Of a stretch of DNA of 64,000 bases, positions 55,389-63,956 are shown piece by piece (within the stretch, counting starts at the first letter, position 1; each line of letters begins with the position of its first letter). The notes under the pieces are model-generated. The model made no database searches. It was not told the origin of the DNA and worked only from the letters and a program-made list of their open reading frames with translations. The translations under genes and the position numbers were made by a program. The stretch is from Hymenobacter qilianensis (GTDB taxonomy: Bacteria; Bacteroidota; Bacteroidia; Cytophagales; Hymenobacteraceae): NCBI RefSeq assembly GCF_014489555.1, contig NZ_CP060784.1:2356001-2420000 (forward strand), in the 5' to 3' direction.

Positions 55389-56405
55389 TTACATAGTAGG
55401 CACCCCGTTTACGGTCGTATACTTAAGCACGTATTTCTTGTCCGGGAACATGTACTTGTAAGCGCCCTGTGCCATTAGCGCGGCCTCATGAAAACCGCAC
55501 AGAATCAGCTTCAGCTTGCCTGGATACGTGTTGATATCACCGATGGCGTACACGCCCGGCACGGAGGTCGAGTAGTCCAGCGTATCTACCTGCACCGCAT
55601 CGTTGTCTAGGCCCAGGTTCCATTCACCAATAGGGCCAAGCTTTGGCGTAAGGCCAAACAGCGGAATAAATGCATCCACGGGCAGGCTCTCGGTAGTACC
55701 GTCGTTGGCGGTGATGGTAACGGCCTCCAGATTATCGATGCCATGCACATGCGTCACGTTAGACGACAGCACAAGGCGCGCGCGGCCGGCTTCGTGCAGG
55801 TTTTTCACCTTCTCCGCTGAGTCGGCCGCCCCGCGGAAGGTGGTGCCGCGGTGCACGAGCGTTACTTCTTTGGCAATATCAGCCAGGAAAATAGTCCAGT
55901 CGAGCGCTGAGTCGCCGCCGCCGGCAATCACGATGCGCTTATCGCGGAAGGTTTCGGGGTCGCGCACCATGTAGTACACGCCGCGGCCCTGCTCAAAGCG
56001 CTCCAGCTCATCGATAGCCGGTTTACGGGGCTCAAACGAGCCCAAGCCGCCGGCAATAGCTACGGCCTTGCACAGCACCTCCGTTCCATCAGTAGTGAAC
56101 AGCTGAAACGAGCCGTCGTCGAGCTTCGCGAAGCGCTCTACCCGCTCGCCCAGCGTAAAAGTGGGGTGGAAAGGCTCAATCTGGCGCATCAGGTTGCGCA
56201 CCAAGTCGCCGGCCAGCACCTCAGGAAAGCCGGGAATGTCGTAGATAGGCTTTTTGGGATAAATCTCGGTCAATTGACCTCCTACGGCGGGCAGCGCATC
56301 CACCACGTGGCAGCGCAACTTCAACAACCCAGCCTCAAACACCGCAAACAGCCCCACCGGGCCAGCTCCGATAATACAGATATCGGTCGAAATAGTATTC
56401 AGCAT
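55389..56405 (-). CDS. Ferredoxin-NADP reductase, thioredoxin-reductase-like (YumC type)
   Basis: 338 residues from ATG 56405 (MLNTISTDICIIGAGPVGLFAVFEAGLLKLR), where the FAD Rossmann motif starts at once; an upstream in-frame ATG at 56522 is rejected. Second dinucleotide motif IVIAGGGDSALDWTIFLAD binds NADPH; GVYAIGDINTYPGKLKLILCGFHEAALMAQ is the C-terminal FAD motif. There is no redox CxxC between the domains, which separates it from true thioredoxin reductase and marks the ferredoxin/flavodoxin reductase branch. The neighbouring 2Fe-2S ferredoxin is a likely partner. Confidence 0.9.
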   Translation of the reverse strand: MLNTISTDICIIGAGPVGLFAVFEAGLLKLRCHVVDALPAVGGQLTEIYPKKPIYDIPGFPEVLAGDLVRNLMRQIEPFHPTFTLGERVERFAKLDDGSFQLFTTDGTEVLCKAVAIAGGLGSFEPRKPAIDELERFEQGRGVYYMVRDPETFRDKRIVIAGGGDSALDWTIFLADIAKEVTLVHRGTTFRGAADSAEKVKNLHEAGRARLVLSSNVTHVHGIDNLEAVTITANDGTTESLPVDAFIPLFGLTPKLGPIGEWNLGLDNDAVQVDTLDYSTSVPGVYAIGDINTYPGKLKLILCGFHEAALMAQGAYKYMFPDKKYVLKYTTVNGVPTM

Positions 56406-56649
56406 GCAATCAAGAATCAGCGAAAAACAAACAAACGGCCCTAAGCCGCCTGAATAACAAACAAAGCCCCCAAATCGTTGGGCCCGCCCCACGAATGATG
56501 AGCGGTTGCCAAGCGTAGGCATTGCGGGTGCAAAGATAAGTTCAGCCCGCCGCGTTTTTGGTATTCGGCGGCAAAATGTACGGGACTCTGGTAGTTACCT
56601 ATCGGGCCACATGGCTTTACTGTGTCTAACTACCGAGTCAAATTAACAT

Positions 56650-56684
56650 AAAAAAAGCCCCCCAGCATGTGCTGGGGGCTTTTT
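56650..56684. terminator. Terminator immediately after tRNA-Arg, AGCCCCC family
   Basis: AAAAAAAGCCCCCCAG, loop, CTGGGGGCTTTTT. On the minus strand the hairpin begins two to three bases after the tRNA 3' end. Confidence 0.88.
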
Positions 56685-56686
56685 CG

Positions 56687-56760
56687 TGGTCGTGTAAGGA
56701 GTCGAACCTTAAACCTCCTGATTCGTAGTCAGGTGCTCTATCCAGTTGAGCTACACAACC
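56687..56760 (-). tRNA. tRNA-Arg (anticodon ACG)
   Basis: Cloverleaf read on the minus strand: acceptor GGTTGTG paired with CACGACC (one G-T), D arm with AGCTCAACTGG-TAGAG, anticodon stem CCTGA/TCAGG around loop CTACGAA (anticodon ACG), T arm with GGTTCGACTCC. Length 74. CCA is not encoded. The ACG anticodon is normally edited to ICG and reads CGU, CGC and CGA. Confidence 0.95.
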
Positions 56761-56874
56761 ATTATCCCGCTTGGGGAGCGCAAAGATAGTCGCTAAAATT
56801 TCAGACGTCCAAGCCGGGGGCATTTTTAGCTTAAAATTTTGCCAGAAAACGCGCAAATAGCTGAGAGTCAGATT

Positions 56875-57594
56875 TTATTTTTCAACGGTTTTTTCGGTGC
56901 CACGGTTCAGGGCTCGCTTCAAAGCACGGTTGAAGAGGTAATAAAGCCCAAAAACCGATACGATGATCAGCCCAATTACCAGCAGCTTGCCCGCCGTACC
57001 CGTGTCGGGGTCGCTGACGAGGCTAATAACATCCTGCGCTTTGGTGCCCAGCCAATAGAAAAACAGGCTGCGCGGCAGCATTCCAACCACTGAGGCCAGC
57101 AGAAACTTGCGCCGGTCGATGCGCATCACGGCCAGCACGAAGGTCATGAGGGCAAAGGGCAGTACCGGCGAGATGCGGGTGAGAATGATGAGTTGCCAGC
57201 TTTCAGTTTTCAGCTCCCGCATCACGGCGTCGGCCTTCGGGAAGTGGCGCAGGAAGCTGAGCATGCGGCCATGATCGAGAGAGGTCGCTATCTGGTAGCC
57301 TACCAATGCGGCCAGCGCATACGCGACCACCATACCCGGCAGCCCAGCCCAGCTAAAATAAAACCCCGTTACCAGCGCCACAAACGTGGTGGGCGTGAAG
57401 GCAAAGGCCATTGTGAAGGCTATGACCACGAAATAAAGAGCAGTCTGGGCGGGTGTGAGCTGCAGCAGCAGTTCCTGATTGCGATAAAGCAGGAAAGTGA
57501 GCGAAGAGCTACCCAGCACCGGCAAGGCCACCAGCAAAAACATGGAGACTAGCGTAGACGCGTTTTTTTGGAAAAGCTCTTTGAGTACAGACAT
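56875..57594 (-). CDS. TVP38/TMEM64 (DedA-related) membrane protein
   Basis: 239 residues from ATG 57594. About six hydrophobic segments with the family signatures FTPTTFVALVTGFYFSWAGLPGMVVAYALAALVGYQIA and LKTESWQLIILTRISPVLPFALMTFVLAV, where the RISPVLPF element corresponds to the conserved re-entrant loop. Relatives include undecaprenyl-phosphate or lipid flippases. Substrate unknown. Divergent from the PLP enzyme gene. Confidence 0.88.
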   Translation of the reverse strand: MSVLKELFQKNASTLVSMFLLVALPVLGSSSLTFLLYRNQELLLQLTPAQTALYFVVIAFTMAFAFTPTTFVALVTGFYFSWAGLPGMVVAYALAALVGYQIATSLDHGRMLSFLRHFPKADAVMRELKTESWQLIILTRISPVLPFALMTFVLAVMRIDRRKFLLASVVGMLPRSLFFYWLGTKAQDVISLVSDPDTGTAGKLLVIGLIIVSVFGLYYLFNRALKRALNRGTEKTVEK

Positions 57595-57743
57595 AAGCAG
57601 CAAAAAATCGGGCCGACTGTGCGTAGCCGGCCCGAAGGTAGAACGTAAACTGCTCAGCAAAGGCTACGCGCCGAGGAAGCCGTTGGCAGTAGAAGCCATT
57701 CCGGGAGCTGGTGTCTACCAAAAAATAATCGCGCGCGACATTC

Positions 57744-57751
57744 TACCTTTG
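57744..57751 (+). promoter_or_regulatory. Bacteroidota -7 element (TACCTTTG)
   Basis: Exact TAnnTTTG, 50 bases before the ATG of the PLP enzyme gene. Confidence 0.5.
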
Positions 57752-57801
57752 GCCTCTCTTGCCCCACCTCCTAACCTCTACCTTTTCGATTCGCTTCTTC
57801 T

Positions 57802-58941
57802 ATGAAATTCGGCACCAAGACTATCCACGCCGGCGTACATCCCGATCCAGAGACCGGGGCCATCATGACGCCTATCTATCAGACTTCTACATACGTGCAG
57901 CGCTCGCCCGGCGACCACCGCGGCTATGAGTATTCACGCACCCATAATCCTACCCGCACTCAGCTCCAGGATTCGCTGGCAGCCCTCGAAAACGGGCAGC
58001 ACGGCTTGGCATTCGCCTCCGGCATGGCTGCAACCGACGCCATTGTGAAGCTGCTTCAGCCCGGCGACGAGGTAATTTCGACCAATGACCTGTATGGCGG
58101 CAGCTACCGTATTTTCACCAAAGTATTTGCCCCCCTGGGCATCAAATTCCATTTCGTGCCCATGCATGATATGGCTGCCGTGCGTGAGAAAGTAACCGAG
58201 CGCACAAAGCTGATTTGGGTGGAAACGCCTACCAATCCGCTGCTGAACGTGATTGATATTGCCGCCGCCGCCGCCGTAGCCAAAGAAGCCGGCGCCCTGC
58301 TGGTAGTGGATAACACGTTCGCTACGCCTTATCTGCAAACGCCGCTCGATTTGGGCGCCGATATGGTAATGCACTCGCTCACCAAGTATATGGGCGGCCA
58401 CTCCGACGTGGTAATGGGTGCCATCATCGTGAAAGACGACGAGCTGCATGAGCGTCTGCGCTTCCTGCAAAATGCCTGCGGCGGCACGCCCGGCCCTCAG
58501 GATTGCTTCCTGTTGTTGCGCGGCATCAAAACATTGCATATCCGCATGCAGCGCCACTGCGAAAACGGCCGCGCCGTCGCGGAGTTCCTGAAGGCGCACC
58601 CGAAAGTGGAGAAGGTGTACTGGCCTGGCTTCACCGATCATCCGAACCACGATATTGCGGCCAAGCAAATGAACGACTTTGGTGGCATGATCAGCTTCGT
58701 GCTTCAGGGCGACCGCAAGGAAGACGCTATAGCCGTGCTCGAGAAGCTGGAGCTGTTTGCTCTGGCCGAGAGCCTGGGCGGCGTAGAGAGCCTCTGCGGC
58801 CACCCCGCCACCATGACCCACGCCAGCATTCCGGCTGAGGAGCGCCGCAAAGCCGGGCTTTCTGATTCCCTCATTCGCCTCAGCGTAGGTATTGAGGATA
58901 TCGAGGATCTGATCGAAGATTTGCGTCAGGCCATTGGGTAG
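57802..58941 (+). CDS. Cystathionine gamma-synthase/gamma-lyase family PLP enzyme
   Basis: 379 residues of the Cys/Met metabolism PLP family. Signature pieces: MTPIYQTSTYVQRSPG, YEYSRTHNPTRTQLQDSLAALENG, FASGMAATDAIVKLL, NDLYGGSYRIF, VETPTNPLLNVIDI, the PLP site DMVMHSLTKYMGGHSDVVMGA (Lys in SLTKY) and LFALAESLGGVESLCGHPATMTHASIP. It could make cystathionine (MetB) or cleave it (lyase); sequence reading alone does not settle which. A small secreted protein gene follows after 3 bases and is likely co-transcribed. Confidence 0.92.
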   Translation: MKFGTKTIHAGVHPDPETGAIMTPIYQTSTYVQRSPGDHRGYEYSRTHNPTRTQLQDSLAALENGQHGLAFASGMAATDAIVKLLQPGDEVISTNDLYGGSYRIFTKVFAPLGIKFHFVPMHDMAAVREKVTERTKLIWVETPTNPLLNVIDIAAAAAVAKEAGALLVVDNTFATPYLQTPLDLGADMVMHSLTKYMGGHSDVVMGAIIVKDDELHERLRFLQNACGGTPGPQDCFLLLRGIKTLHIRMQRHCENGRAVAEFLKAHPKVEKVYWPGFTDHPNHDIAAKQMNDFGGMISFVLQGDRKEDAIAVLEKLELFALAESLGGVESLCGHPATMTHASIPAEERRKAGLSDSLIRLSVGIEDIEDLIEDLRQAIG

Positions 58942-58944
58942 CAG

Positions 58945-59463
58945 ATGATCAAGCGGAAGCTAACTGGTTTATTATCAGGAGCAAGTATGGTTGTTGGACT
59001 GCTGCATTCGGCTCAGGCCCAGCAGTTGCCCACGGCGCCTTTTAAGGGCAGCAACATTATTTGGGCTTCCTCTTCGATGCCGACAGACTCTGTTTTGAGC
59101 CAGTTAAGCCAGCATCTGTTGCAAAGAGGTTTCATACTGGATACGCTAGACCGGAACAAAGGCCTCCTGACGACCAAGGTAGTATTGCCTGCTACCTCCC
59201 GGGCCGGAGAAATGAAAATTAGGGCAGCGAAGACAGGCACTGATTGGAAGCTGATAGGGACTTATGTTATTCCGGCTTACGGAAGTGGTGTTGCGTATCC
59301 GGCCGAATTTATCGGCGCGGAGATGATGCCGGCTAAAAGCGCCTTTCGTATCGTGGAGGAAGCCGCGCGGGTCGTTCCCTGTTGCGACTTGCGCTATGAA
59401 AAGGCGAAGGTAAAATTCGGCGCGTTTACCAAAATGGAAGATGCGCTGAAAGTAGTCTGGTAG
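58945..59463 (+). CDS. Secreted hypothetical protein
   Basis: 172 residues: signal peptide (MIKRKLTGLLSGASMVVGLLHSAQA) and a compact alpha/beta domain (SVLSQLSQHLLQRGFILDTLDRNKGLLTTKVVLP, EMKIRAAKTGTDWKLIGTYV, YEKAKVKFGAFTKMEDALKVVW). Adjacent cysteines CCDL occur near residue 148. I do not recognise a family; the layout resembles small periplasmic domains of about 120 residues that Bacteroidota encode often. Confidence 0.7.
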   Translation: MIKRKLTGLLSGASMVVGLLHSAQAQQLPTAPFKGSNIIWASSSMPTDSVLSQLSQHLLQRGFILDTLDRNKGLLTTKVVLPATSRAGEMKIRAAKTGTDWKLIGTYVIPAYGSGVAYPAEFIGAEMMPAKSAFRIVEEAARVVPCCDLRYEKAKVKFGAFTKMEDALKVVW

Positions 59464-59528
59464 GTAGTTGTTTCTGGAATGTCTTAACCTATCGTACTGA
59501 GAGTCTTGAAGAACCAATAAAAAAAGCG

Positions 59529-59584
59529 GCATCACACAGAAAAAAGCCCCCAGAATATTCTGGGGGCTTTTTTCTGTGTGATGC
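59529..59584 (+). terminator. Terminator as a perfect 56-base palindrome, AGCCCCC family
   Basis: Two exact 28-base arms (GCATCACACAG, AAAAAAGCCCCC, AGAAT and complement) meet with no unpaired centre. The region 59585-59891 after it has no gene and must hold the TonB-receptor promoter. Confidence 0.9.
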
Positions 59585-59891
59585 TATTGAACATTCGATA
59601 TATATAAAACAAATCCTGTATACTAGGGAAAGAATTCTATTCTCTCAGTCGCTTACGCAGTTTCGCTTTCGAAATAATGCCTTCTTTCTCACCAATAACT
59701 TACGCTTTGCTCGCCGTGGTGGCCGACACGTGTTGTTGTTGCTGATTTTACTCTAAGCTGACACTTAATTCTTTCTGGATACCAAGTACGCAGTGCAGGC
59801 GCACTTTTGCCGCTTGTCCGACTGTGGGATACGCCACTGTCGTGATTGTTAGCCGATTCAGCTCCATTCTTTCCAAACCCTTCTTTTTTGT

Positions 59892-62714
59892 ATGAAACAA
59901 CTACTACTTTTTCTGGTGTTAGTGCTAATATTAGTGCCGGCTTGGGCCCAGAATATCGCTGTGACCGGCCGCGTGCTGGGTGGCAACGGTTCAGCCCAGC
60001 CGGGCGTGACCGTGCTGCAAAAAGGCACCACCAATGGTACCAGCACCGACAACGACGGCAGCTACCGCATTCAGGTGCCTTCCGACGCGGTGCTCGTTTT
60101 CTCAGCTATTGGCTCGGCTACCCAGCAAATCAACGTAAACGGTCGCACCAGCATTGATGTGCGGATGCAGGACGCCACCACTGACCTCAATGAAGTCGTA
60201 ATTACGGGTTCTCGGGCTTCAGAGGGGCGCTCCAATATCCTGACTACGGCCCCTGTTGATGTCATTTCGGCCCGTGAAATCAAGGCGTTTGCTCAGACGG
60301 AGATTTCTCAGGTGCTTACCTATGCGGCACCGTCGTTTCAATCTTCCCGGCAAGCTATTTCGGATGGAACCGACCACGTAGATCCGGCCAGCTTGCGCGG
60401 CCTCGGCCCCGACCAGGTATTGGTGCTCGTGAACGGTAAGCGCCGCCATACGTCGGCCCTGGTAAATATTAACGGCACGGTAGGTCGCGGCTCGGTGGGT
60501 ACCGACCTGAACGTGATTCCGCTGGCTTCCATCAAGCGCATTGAGGTGCTACGCGAGGGAGCGGCGGCCCAGTACGGCTCCGACGCCATTGCCGGTGTTA
60601 TCAATATTCAGCTGAAAGACGATTCGACCGGCGTGACAGCCAGCGCAACCGGCGGCCAGCACTATGAGGGCGATGGTGCGGTGTTTCAGGCCGACGCTAA
60701 CGTGGGCATCGGGCTGGGAGGACGTGGCTTTCTGGATGTCAGCGGGCAGTTTCTGAACAGAGGCTACACCAACCGTACGTTTGAGGATACGGCTCCGCTG
60801 ATGTATCTGGGGGGTAATAGTGGCAATTATCCCGGCGGTGCGGCCGCTGATACGGAGGCAGAGCGCCGCGCCCTCAAGGAGCAGGATGACGCCATCGTGG
60901 CCGAACGGGGCTTCAACCGTAAAAATATGCGTGTGGGCAACTCAGAGGCGCGCAATTATGGAGGCTTCGTGAATGCGGCGTATAGGCTGGGGGGCAATTT
61001 GGAGGCGTATGTATCGGGTGGCGTCACGCACCGTACGGGTAAGGCGGCTGGCTTCTACCGCTTGCCCAACCAGCCCACCCAGAGCGACCTGACTATCTTC
61101 CCCGACGGTTTCCTGCCTTTCATTAACACGACTATCAACGACCAGTCGGCCATCACGGGGCTGCGCGCGAACATTGCTGGCTTCACCGCCGATCTGAGCA
61201 ATACCTATGGCCGCAACGAACTGCGCTTTGATATCATGAACACCGTCAATGCCTCGCTGCCCCAGGGTCCGGGTATTCGCAATCAGACCGAATTCTACGC
61301 GGGTACGCTGAACTTCAGTCAGAATACCACCAACCTGGGCTTCTCGCGCAAGTTCACAAACCTCGGTTCCCTGGCTACGCTGAACGTGGCCTTCGGTGGT
61401 GAGTTTCGCGTTGATAATTTTGAGATTTCGGCCGGTGAGCTGAATTCTTACACCAACGGAGGCCGCTTAATCGGTACTACGCCTACAGCCTCAGGAGCGC
61501 AGGTATTTCCCGGCTACCAGCCCTCAGATGAAGTAGATAAGGACCGCAATAACGTAGCGGGCTACATTGACCTGGAAAGCGACATCACGGAAGACTTGTT
61601 GGTGCGGCTGGCTGGCCGCGCCGAAAACTACAGCGACTTTGGCTCCAATGTCAGTGGCCAAATTGCTGCCCGCTACAGCTTTCTGGAAGGATTGGCGTTG
61701 CGCGGCTCGTTCGGTAATGGCTTCCGGGCGCCTTCCTTGCAGCAGCGCTATTTCACCAATACCAGTACGCAGTTTGTGAGCGGCGTGCCCAACCAGGTGC
61801 TCACCGTAAACAACGATAACCCCATTGTGCGCAATAGCTTCGACGATCCCATTCAAAAAGGATTTGGGGTAGAGGCCCTGAAGCAGGAGAAATCGGTGAA
61901 CTATAGCTTAGGGGTAACGGCTCGCGTGGGCAGAACGCTGACGCTGACCGTAGATGGTTACCAAATTGATATCGACGACCGGATTGTGCTGTCCTCGCAG
62001 TTTGTGCGCGCCAATCCTACAGTAAATGCCATTTTGGGGACGCAACCCGTAAGCCGAGTGCAGTTTTTCGCGAATGCCATTGACACGCGGACTCGCGGTA
62101 TCGACATTGTAGCCAACGAGCGCCTGACACTGGGCGAAAACAGCCGCCTTGGCTTTACGATTGCGGCTAACTTCACCGAAACGGAGGTCCGGGCCTTCAA
62201 CAGCTCGTCCAGCACTATCAACAATGACCCAACTACCGGTACCACGAACCTGCAAAACACGCTTTTCGACCGGCAGCAGCGCACCCGCATTGAGTCGGCC
62301 CAGCCTCGGAGCAAGATAAATCTGGCCGCCAACTACGGCTACGGCATTTTTGGTATTGAGGCGCGCCTGGTACGCTTTGGGGAGGTGGACTTCCGGGATG
62401 CCGACCCAGCCCGCGCGGAGCTCGTCGATCAAACGTTTGATGCTAAGTGGATCACCGACCTGACGCTAAGTGCCCAGGTGCTGCCCCAGCTAAGCATTAT
62501 GGTGGGCGCCAACAACCTGTTCGACGTGTATCCCGACAAATTTCGCCTTCACCCGCGCAACAATCCCAATAACTTCTCAGTGGATCCTGCCACAAGCTTT
62601 AACTCCAGTCTCGACAATACCAACCGCAACCGCTTCGTGTATAATGCTAACCAGTTTGGCTTCAACGGTGGCTATTACTTCGTGCGTCTCAACGTAACGC
62701 TACCCACTAACTAA
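59892..62714 (+). CDS. TonB-dependent receptor
   Basis: 940-residue outer-membrane receptor. Signal peptide (MKQLLLFLVLVLILVPAWAQ), a carboxypeptidase-like regulatory domain (VTGRVLGGNGSAQPGVTVLQKGTTNGTSTDNDGSYRIQVP), the plug (VVITGSRASEGRSNILTTAPVDVIS, LRGLGPDQVLVLVNGKRRHTSALVNINGTVGRGSVGTDLNVIPLASIKRIEVLREGAAAQYGSDAIAGVINIQLKD) and the barrel (FGNGFRAPSLQQRYF, YSLGVTARVGRTLTLTVDGYQIDIDDRIV), ending in VRLNVTLPTN. The ligand is unknown; the LVNGKRRH plug type is frequent among receptors of unknown substrate in this phylum. There is no SusD partner downstream, so it is not a polysaccharide utilisation pair. Confidence 0.93.
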   Translation: MKQLLLFLVLVLILVPAWAQNIAVTGRVLGGNGSAQPGVTVLQKGTTNGTSTDNDGSYRIQVPSDAVLVFSAIGSATQQINVNGRTSIDVRMQDATTDLNEVVITGSRASEGRSNILTTAPVDVISAREIKAFAQTEISQVLTYAAPSFQSSRQAISDGTDHVDPASLRGLGPDQVLVLVNGKRRHTSALVNINGTVGRGSVGTDLNVIPLASIKRIEVLREGAAAQYGSDAIAGVINIQLKDDSTGVTASATGGQHYEGDGAVFQADANVGIGLGGRGFLDVSGQFLNRGYTNRTFEDTAPLMYLGGNSGNYPGGAAADTEAERRALKEQDDAIVAERGFNRKNMRVGNSEARNYGGFVNAAYRLGGNLEAYVSGGVTHRTGKAAGFYRLPNQPTQSDLTIFPDGFLPFINTTINDQSAITGLRANIAGFTADLSNTYGRNELRFDIMNTVNASLPQGPGIRNQTEFYAGTLNFSQNTTNLGFSRKFTNLGSLATLNVAFGGEFRVDNFEISAGELNSYTNGGRLIGTTPTASGAQVFPGYQPSDEVDKDRNNVAGYIDLESDITEDLLVRLAGRAENYSDFGSNVSGQIAARYSFLEGLALRGSFGNGFRAPSLQQRYFTNTSTQFVSGVPNQVLTVNNDNPIVRNSFDDPIQKGFGVEALKQEKSVNYSLGVTARVGRTLTLTVDGYQIDIDDRIVLSSQFVRANPTVNAILGTQPVSRVQFFANAIDTRTRGIDIVANERLTLGENSRLGFTIAANFTETEVRAFNSSSSTINNDPTTGTTNLQNTLFDRQQRTRIESAQPRSKINLAANYGYGIFGIEARLVRFGEVDFRDADPARAELVDQTFDAKWITDLTLSAQVLPQLSIMVGANNLFDVYPDKFRLHPRNNPNNFSVDPATSFNSSLDNTNRNRFVYNANQFGFNGGYYFVRLNVTLPTN

Positions 62715-62738
62715 ACACGATCTTTAGGTTGAGAGAAT

Positions 62739-62774
62739 AAAAAAAGCCCCCAGATACGTTCTGGGGGCTTTTTT
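62739..62774. terminator. Bidirectional terminator, AGCCCCC family
   Basis: AAAAAAAGCCCCCAG, loop, CTGGGGGCTTTTTT between the convergent receptor and OmpA genes. Confidence 0.9.
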
Positions 62775-62785
62775 ATGCATTTGTG

Positions 62786-63784
62786 CTACTTCGCTGGCTG
62801 TGGCGCGCTGGTATTGGAATCCAGAATCTGGAAAAGCTCGTCCAGCTTAGGCGTGAGAATAATCTCGGTGCGGCGGTTCTTTTGGCGGGCCACGGGAGTT
62901 TTGGCTACATCAATGGGCACGTACTTTGAGCGGCCCGAGGCTGTCACGCGCTCCGGCGTTACGCCATTGGTGGTTAGCAGGCGGGCAATTTCGGTGGCGC
63001 GCAGCACGCTCAGGTCCCAGTTGTCCTGCATACCGGCGGTGCCCCGGCTGATGGGCACATCGTCGGTGTGGCCTTCCACCACCACGTTCACGTCGCGCTG
63101 CTCCTGGAGCACGGTTGCCAATTTCTTCAGAGCATCTTGGCCTTTGGGGTCCACTTTTGTAGAGCCCGACTTGAACAGGAGCTGCTCAGAAAGCGACACG
63201 TACACTTTGCCGTCCTTGAGCTGCACTTGCAGGTCGCTGTCGTTGAAGCTCAGCAAGGCTTTGCTCACCTTGGCGCGCAGGTCGTTTACGGCCTTGTCTT
63301 TCTCAGCCAGAGCTTGCTGCAACTCGGCCAGGCGGGCTTCGCGGGTTTTCAGGTCGGCGGTCAGCTTATCGATTTCCGTCTGACTTTTCCCCAGCTCAGC
63401 CTCGCGGCGGGCCAGGTCCTGGGCTACTTTGCTGTAGTCCGCCGATTTGTCGGCCAGAGCGCGGTCGGTGTTTTTGAGCAGCTTCTCGAAGCTGCTGTTC
63501 AGCTCGCCGTACAGGCTTTGGGTTTTGCGCAGCACGTTGCCGGTCTGGGTCGAGTCGGCTACCAGGCGCTTATTGTCGAGGCGAAGCTGGGCAAGCTCGT
63601 CGCTGGCTTTTTTCAATTCGGCCACGGCCTGGCGCTGCTGGCGCTCCAGGTCGGCCTTGGCTTGCTCGGTGGCCGTTTGGCGGGCACGCAGGTCATCGTA
63701 TTTTTTGGAGGCAACGCAGCCGGGCAGCAGCGTGGCGGCCGTCAGGCAGAGCGTCCCGAGAAAGAGCGTAGAAGTTTTTTTCAC
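62786..63784 (-). CDS. OmpA-family lipoprotein with coiled coil
   Basis: 332 residues from GTG 63784, chosen since KKTSTLFLGTLCLTAATLLPGC is a clean lipoprotein signal (Cys near 23); upstream in-frame starts add polar residues. Residues about 30-190 form a long coiled coil (TATEQAKADLERQQRQAVAELKKASDELAQLRLDNKRL, LAELQQALAEKDKAVNDL). The C-terminal OmpA domain (LLFKSGSTKVDPKGQDALKKLATVL, VVVEGHTDDVPI, WDLSVLRATEIARLL) binds peptidoglycan. The structure resembles a MotB/OmpA-like envelope tether. Confidence 0.9.
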   Translation of the reverse strand: MKKTSTLFLGTLCLTAATLLPGCVASKKYDDLRARQTATEQAKADLERQQRQAVAELKKASDELAQLRLDNKRLVADSTQTGNVLRKTQSLYGELNSSFEKLLKNTDRALADKSADYSKVAQDLARREAELGKSQTEIDKLTADLKTREARLAELQQALAEKDKAVNDLRAKVSKALLSFNDSDLQVQLKDGKVYVSLSEQLLFKSGSTKVDPKGQDALKKLATVLQEQRDVNVVVEGHTDDVPISRGTAGMQDNWDLSVLRATEIARLLTTNGVTPERVTASGRSKYVPIDVAKTPVARQKNRRTEIILTPKLDELFQILDSNTSAPQPAK

Positions 63785-63905
63785 AATAGAACGGTGATTA
63801 GCAAAGGGCTGGGGGGCAAATTCAACGGTGTGCACCCCTCGCGGCAAGGTAACCATGCCTGACCCCAACTTCCAACCATTCGTCTTTGCGATGAGATTTT
63901 CGACC

Positions 63906-63913
63906 TATATTTG
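63906..63913 (+). promoter_or_regulatory. Bacteroidota -7 element (TATATTTG)
   Basis: Exact TAnnTTTG, 43 bases before an ATG at 63957. It overlaps a TTTGCCCCCC word (63914-63919). Confidence 0.45.
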
Positions 63914-63956
63914 CCCCCCGTAGTTTTCCGCTCCCGTCTCCCCTAAGAAACCACGC

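Noticed and set aside
56687..56760. tRNA-Arg as an integration site
   Set aside because: No integrase and no repeated 3' tRNA fragment nearby; both flanks are ordinary genes.
57934..58821. Long minus-strand frame (295 codons) opposite the PLP enzyme gene
   Set aside because: It is the shadow of a well-conserved enzyme; its translation is His/Gln/Ala-rich without domain features. The same applies to long frames opposite ftsH, recQ and the OmpA lipoprotein.
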